Source: JAFEDN01 sp963697455 (GTDB lineage: Bacteria; Pseudomonadota; Gammaproteobacteria; Coxiellales; Coxiellaceae). Taken from it: 36,866 bases of DNA. Numbering within the stretch: position 1 is the stretch's first letter; each line of letters starts with the position of its first letter. The notes beneath the pieces were generated by a model. That model saw only the letters and a program-made list of their open reading frames with translations. It was not told the DNA's origin and did no database searches. Position numbers and translations under genes: made by a program. Positions 34,487-36,866 of the stretch are shown here, piece after piece. The stretch lies in the NCBI GenBank assembly GCA_963697455.1, contig CAVOOI010000016.1, positions 1 to 36,866 of the forward strand, in the 5' to 3' direction.

Positions 34487-35135
34487 TCATTGTTACTCCT
34501 TACTTTTTTCAAATACTTATTTAAAAATTCCAAATTTTGTTTTTAAAAATCATAGATATCGTATCTAAATAATTTGCTATTTAAAGAAGTTATCTTTTCA
34601 TAAGGGATTCTGAGGTCTTCAAAGAGGAAATCCTCAAGTTCGTTGAAGTTCTTTATATTAAATTCGGGCTGGCCAACAATATTTTATCGGCAAGCGCTTT
34701 CTCGGGGGTCGCTATTAAAATAGGATGCGTTGAATCGTACATAATTTGAGTGATACCGACGCAATATTTAACTGGGTTCAGGTAGCGGTAGCTAAATACA
34801 CCTAAGGGTGTTTTAAATAATTTGTCTTTTTTATAGGTTACGCTAGTAAGCGTTTCGACTCTTTCAGGAATAAAGCCATAAAAAGCCAGGGCATATTCCA
34901 ATGAAATATAAGATGGCCCATAAATTAGGTTTGCTAAAGTTTCTTTAACATAAGGTTTGCGGGGGCTTTTTCCATCCAATATGTACAATCCTTTTTTTAC
35001 ACGGATCAATTCTTTTGAACGCAATAATGCCGTGATTTTTGCCCGAGGATTGGCATAAGATCGAAGTGCATATTTAATGAACAGGTAATCTACCTCTTCA
35101 TTAGGCGTCAGTTTTTTGAGATCAATATTCAACAT
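34483..35135 (-). pseudogene. AbiEi-family antitoxin/repressor, broken
   Basis: The first 160 residues are a good AbiEi protein. A winged-helix DNA-binding part (NPRAKITALLRSKELIRVKKG) is followed by GPSYISLEYALAFYGFIPERV and IATPEKALADKILLASP. The frame then stops at 34653. Adding one base near 34665-34667 gives the family-like continuation EFNIKNFNELEDFLFEDLRI and SLNSKLFRYDIYDF. A stop codon at 34543-34545 interrupts this, and the same frame goes on with KQNLEFLNKYLKKVRSNNE to a TGA that overlaps the toxin start. So both a frameshift and a nonsense codon are present. The DNA-binding half may survive, while the antitoxin half would be lost. Confidence 0.75.
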
Positions 35136-35141
35136 ATATTT

Positions 35142-35186
35142 ATCCAGTATGTCTAATAATTATAGACATACTGGATAGATTAGCAA
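35142..35186 (-). promoter_or_regulatory. AbiE promoter with a 14-bp inverted-repeat operator
   Basis: ATCCAGTATGTCTA (35142-35155) and its exact complement TAGACATACTGGAT (35163-35176) are separated by 7 bases. On the minus strand a perfect TATAAT (plus 35159-35164) sits at the centre, and TTGCTA (plus 35181-35186) lies 16 bases upstream as -35. AbiEi proteins repress their own operon through inverted repeats, so this is very probably the operator. Confidence 0.75.
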
Positions 35187-35372
35187 CTTTTTCTGCCTCC
35201 AGTCAACGTTGGGCTTTTTGCGGCTTAAAATCCATTGTTTGGGTTAAGTTATTTGTGAGGCAAGTCGAATTTGAAACTAGTGCATAAAGATTAATAAAAT
35301 CTTAATAAAGTGGTTTTATTATGTGATCCAGGGCTAAATAGTAACGATTTTTGTAAAATACTAGAGGAAATC

Positions 35373-35890
35373 ATGAAAACTGATCTATTTCAAACTGTCA
35401 AACAAGATATTCTAATTGGATTACATCTTCTGATTGATGGATCACAATCAAAGCTAACCGAAGATGTGGGGCCTATTGCATCGATGTGCCGCTAGATATT
35501 TTTGTGCAACCCAGGATGAAAAAGCTACTCCTGAGCATGTAGAGAAGATTCGTCAACAACTTCTCGTTGCTTATAGACGCTGATGCAAAAAAATGGTTTT
35601 TCTCAAAAAAGATTAATGAAACTATTCAACAACTGATACCTGACGTCTCATTTAATTACTACCCCTTTAACACCGCTCATTATGATAGCGTTAGGGGTTG
35701 TCTCTGAATGTAAAGGCGTCCCAAAAATTCCTGAACCTGCTCAGGAAATTGTTAAAATGCTTCACAACTGTCTGGCAAAATTTGATAATGTTAAATCATT
35801 TGTCTCAATGTCTAAAAAGATCCACTCATTTCGAGCCTTTGATAGATTTAATTAGCGCCAAAGCTCAAGCCTACGCCAAAACCAACTGAA
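35373..35890 (+). pseudogene. Unknown gene with several frameshifts
   Basis: ATG 35373 (GAGGA just upstream) opens MKTDLFQTVKQDILIGLHLL, which stops at about 35495. Switching frames yields further protein-like pieces: YFCATQDEKATPEHVEKIRQ, DADAKKWFFSKKINETIQQL, SECKGVPKIPEPAQEIVKML and DNVKSFVSMSKKIHSFRAF. The former protein was perhaps 170-175 residues. I recognise no family. The remaining stretches 35191-35372 and 35891-36180 show no gene, only the two hairpins listed separately. Confidence 0.45.
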
Positions 35891-35968
35891 ACAGTTCGAC
35901 TTAGTGTGACTGACTTTAAAAACCCCTCCTTCTGACGGGATCAGAGTTAGTTTTTCTATAAATTAATT

Positions 35969-35996
35969 AAAAGGTGAGCGTTACGCACTGCTCACC
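35969..35996 (-). terminator. Rho-independent terminator candidate on the minus strand
   Basis: GGTGAGC (35973-35979) and GCTCACC (35990-35996) form a 7-bp GC-rich stem. Read on the minus strand the stem is followed by TTTTAATT. It lies downstream of the enoyl-CoA hydratase remnant and would end its transcript. Confidence 0.5.
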
Positions 35997-36044
35997 TCCA
36001 ATCCAAAGATTAGTCCATGCTTTCGAATTTTGGCAGATTTGCAA

Positions 36045-36108
36045 GTTAATATTTCCCACCGCCGCCAAGCGCGCCAGCTAACGGGTGGCGGCGGTGGAAA
36101 ATATTAAC
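36045..36108. repeat. Large palindrome: 23-bp arms, 18-base loop
   Basis: The arms 36045-36067 and 36086-36108 are complementary at 22 of 23 positions. Each has an AT-rich outer part (GTTAATATTT) and a GC-rich inner part (CACCGCCGCCA). No gene overlaps it. It may be a REP-like or MITE-like element or a strong RNA hairpin. Confidence 0.85.
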
Positions 36109-36179
36109 GATGTTTGGGTTAAAACTTTATCGTACATTACTTTATTTAACTAAATGAGCTACGATTTTGAGTGTATCTC

Positions 36180-36866
36180 CTAGTTATCATTAAATATAGG
36201 TTTACGTTTTTCATTAAATGCGTTGATGCCTTCGATTCGGTCTTGAGTGGGCAGTAGTTGCTGATAAGCTGATAGCTCAAACTCATAACCGGTAGGGATA
36301 TCCATAGTGAGAGAGGCATTAATGTGTTTTCTTCACCTGCCGCACCGCGGAACGGTGCATTGCTCGCAATGATATTGGCGGTTTTTAAAGCCGCTTCCAG
36401 TAAAACCGTAGGTTCAACCAGCTTGTTAATAATATGCCAGGCGTAAGTTTGTTCGGCGAGAATGGTTTGCCGGTGAAACTCAGTTCCTTAGCTTTACGAG
36501 TTCCGCAAGCTTTAGGTAAATTTTGCGTACCCATCGCCCCCGGCATAATTCCCAGCTCTACTTCTGATTGAGCAAAAACCGCGGTATTAGCTGCATAAAT
36601 AAAATCGCAGGCTAACGCTAATTCGAACGCCTTCAAATGCAGCGCCGTTGACCGCAGCGATAATCGGAATAGGGCAGCGCGTTTGCGCTAACATCGCCTG
36701 CTGCAACGCTAAATGCTGCTGCCGCCAGGTATCCAAACTGATGTGTTGCCGTTCTTTCAAATCCGCTCCAGCGCAAAAAGCTTTATCGCCGCTTCCAGTC
36801 AGAATAATACAACGAAGCTGCGGACGCTGCGGGATTTCAGTTTCCCATAACGCCAGTAATTCCTGC
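36180..36866 (-). pseudogene. Enoyl-CoA hydratase/isomerase family, decayed, runs off the window end
   Basis: The minus strand from the right edge reads IILTGSGDKAFCAGADLKER and PIPIIAAVNGAAF, the oxyanion-hole motifs of the crotonase fold. After a shift near 36640 it continues ELALACDFIYAANTAVFAQSEVELGI (split here only for length: ELALACDFIYAANT, AVFAQSEVELGI) and GAMGTQNLPKACG. A second shift near 36460 gives TYAWHIINKLVEPTVLLEAA. A third near 36315 gives MDIPTGYEFELSAYQQLLPT and a normal end INAFNEKRKPIFNDN at 36180. The enzyme would have hydrated enoyl-CoA in beta-oxidation or leucine breakdown. At least three frame changes make it non-functional as read; the 5' end lies outside the window. 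Confidence 0.75.

Noticed and set aside
1..36866. tRNA or rRNA genes, insertion sequences, integrases, CRISPR arrays
   Set aside because: Reading through both strands I found no cloverleaf with a TTCGA-type loop, no rRNA segment, no transposase or integrase frame, and no regularly spaced repeats.

Overview
The window reads as a chromosome segment of an AT-rich gammaproteobacterium. The neighbour pairs accA-tilS, thiL-pgpA and gltX-cysS, the protein similarities as I know them, an ankyrin-type gene, a secreted GDSL lipase and many decaying genes suggest a host-associated member of the Legionellales/Coxiellaceae (Rickettsiella/Diplorickettsia-like). This placement is inference from gene content; no 16S rRNA or tRNA gene was found.

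Layout. 0.4-1.05 kb: a ribbon-helix-helix antitoxin fused in frame to a ParE-type toxin, apparently by a small frameshift, then fadD. 2.8-7.2 kb: a co-directional cassette behind a palindromic operator, made of an XRE/ImmA-IrrE metallopeptidase regulator, a PIN-like nuclease and a large NLR-like protein (TIR, NB-ARC ATPase, about 7.5 TPRs). One base change splits the TIR domain. This is the best candidate for an unusual system. 7.4-10.7 kb: accA, tilS and an exported GDSL lipase. 10.7-13.0 kb (minus): an unrecognised protein and hipBA. 13.0-19.3 kb: accessory DNA with a broken ATPase-like remnant, a frameshifted ankyrin-like gene, a YtrA-type GntR/ABC/DUF2807 operon lying between two exact 47-bp direct repeats, a broken small secreted protein and a decayed serine-rich gene with internal repeats. 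19.3-25.0 kb (minus): yheS with about four frameshifts, a choline-kinase-like gene, pgpA, thiL and a frameshifted gltA. 25.1-33.6 kb (plus): gltX, cysS, a NicO nickel transporter and ureDABCEFG, tightly packed and all intact. 33.6-35.2 kb (minus): an AbiE system with an intact toxin, a broken antitoxin and a strong palindromic operator. 35.3-36.9 kb: an unknown pseudogene, two hairpins and a decayed enoyl-CoA hydratase running off the end.

How the genes work together. The NicO transporter supplies nickel, UreDEFG load it and UreABC hydrolyse urea. Four toxin-antitoxin-like modules (RHH-ParE, XRE/ImmA-PIN, HipBA, AbiE) and the TIR-NLR make the accessory parts defence-rich. Frameshifts cluster at 13-25 kb and 34-37 kb while 7.4-13.0 and 25.1-34.5 kb are clean. 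This looks more like ongoing gene decay than uniform sequencing error, but damage to normally essential genes such as gltA means residual indel errors must be excluded.
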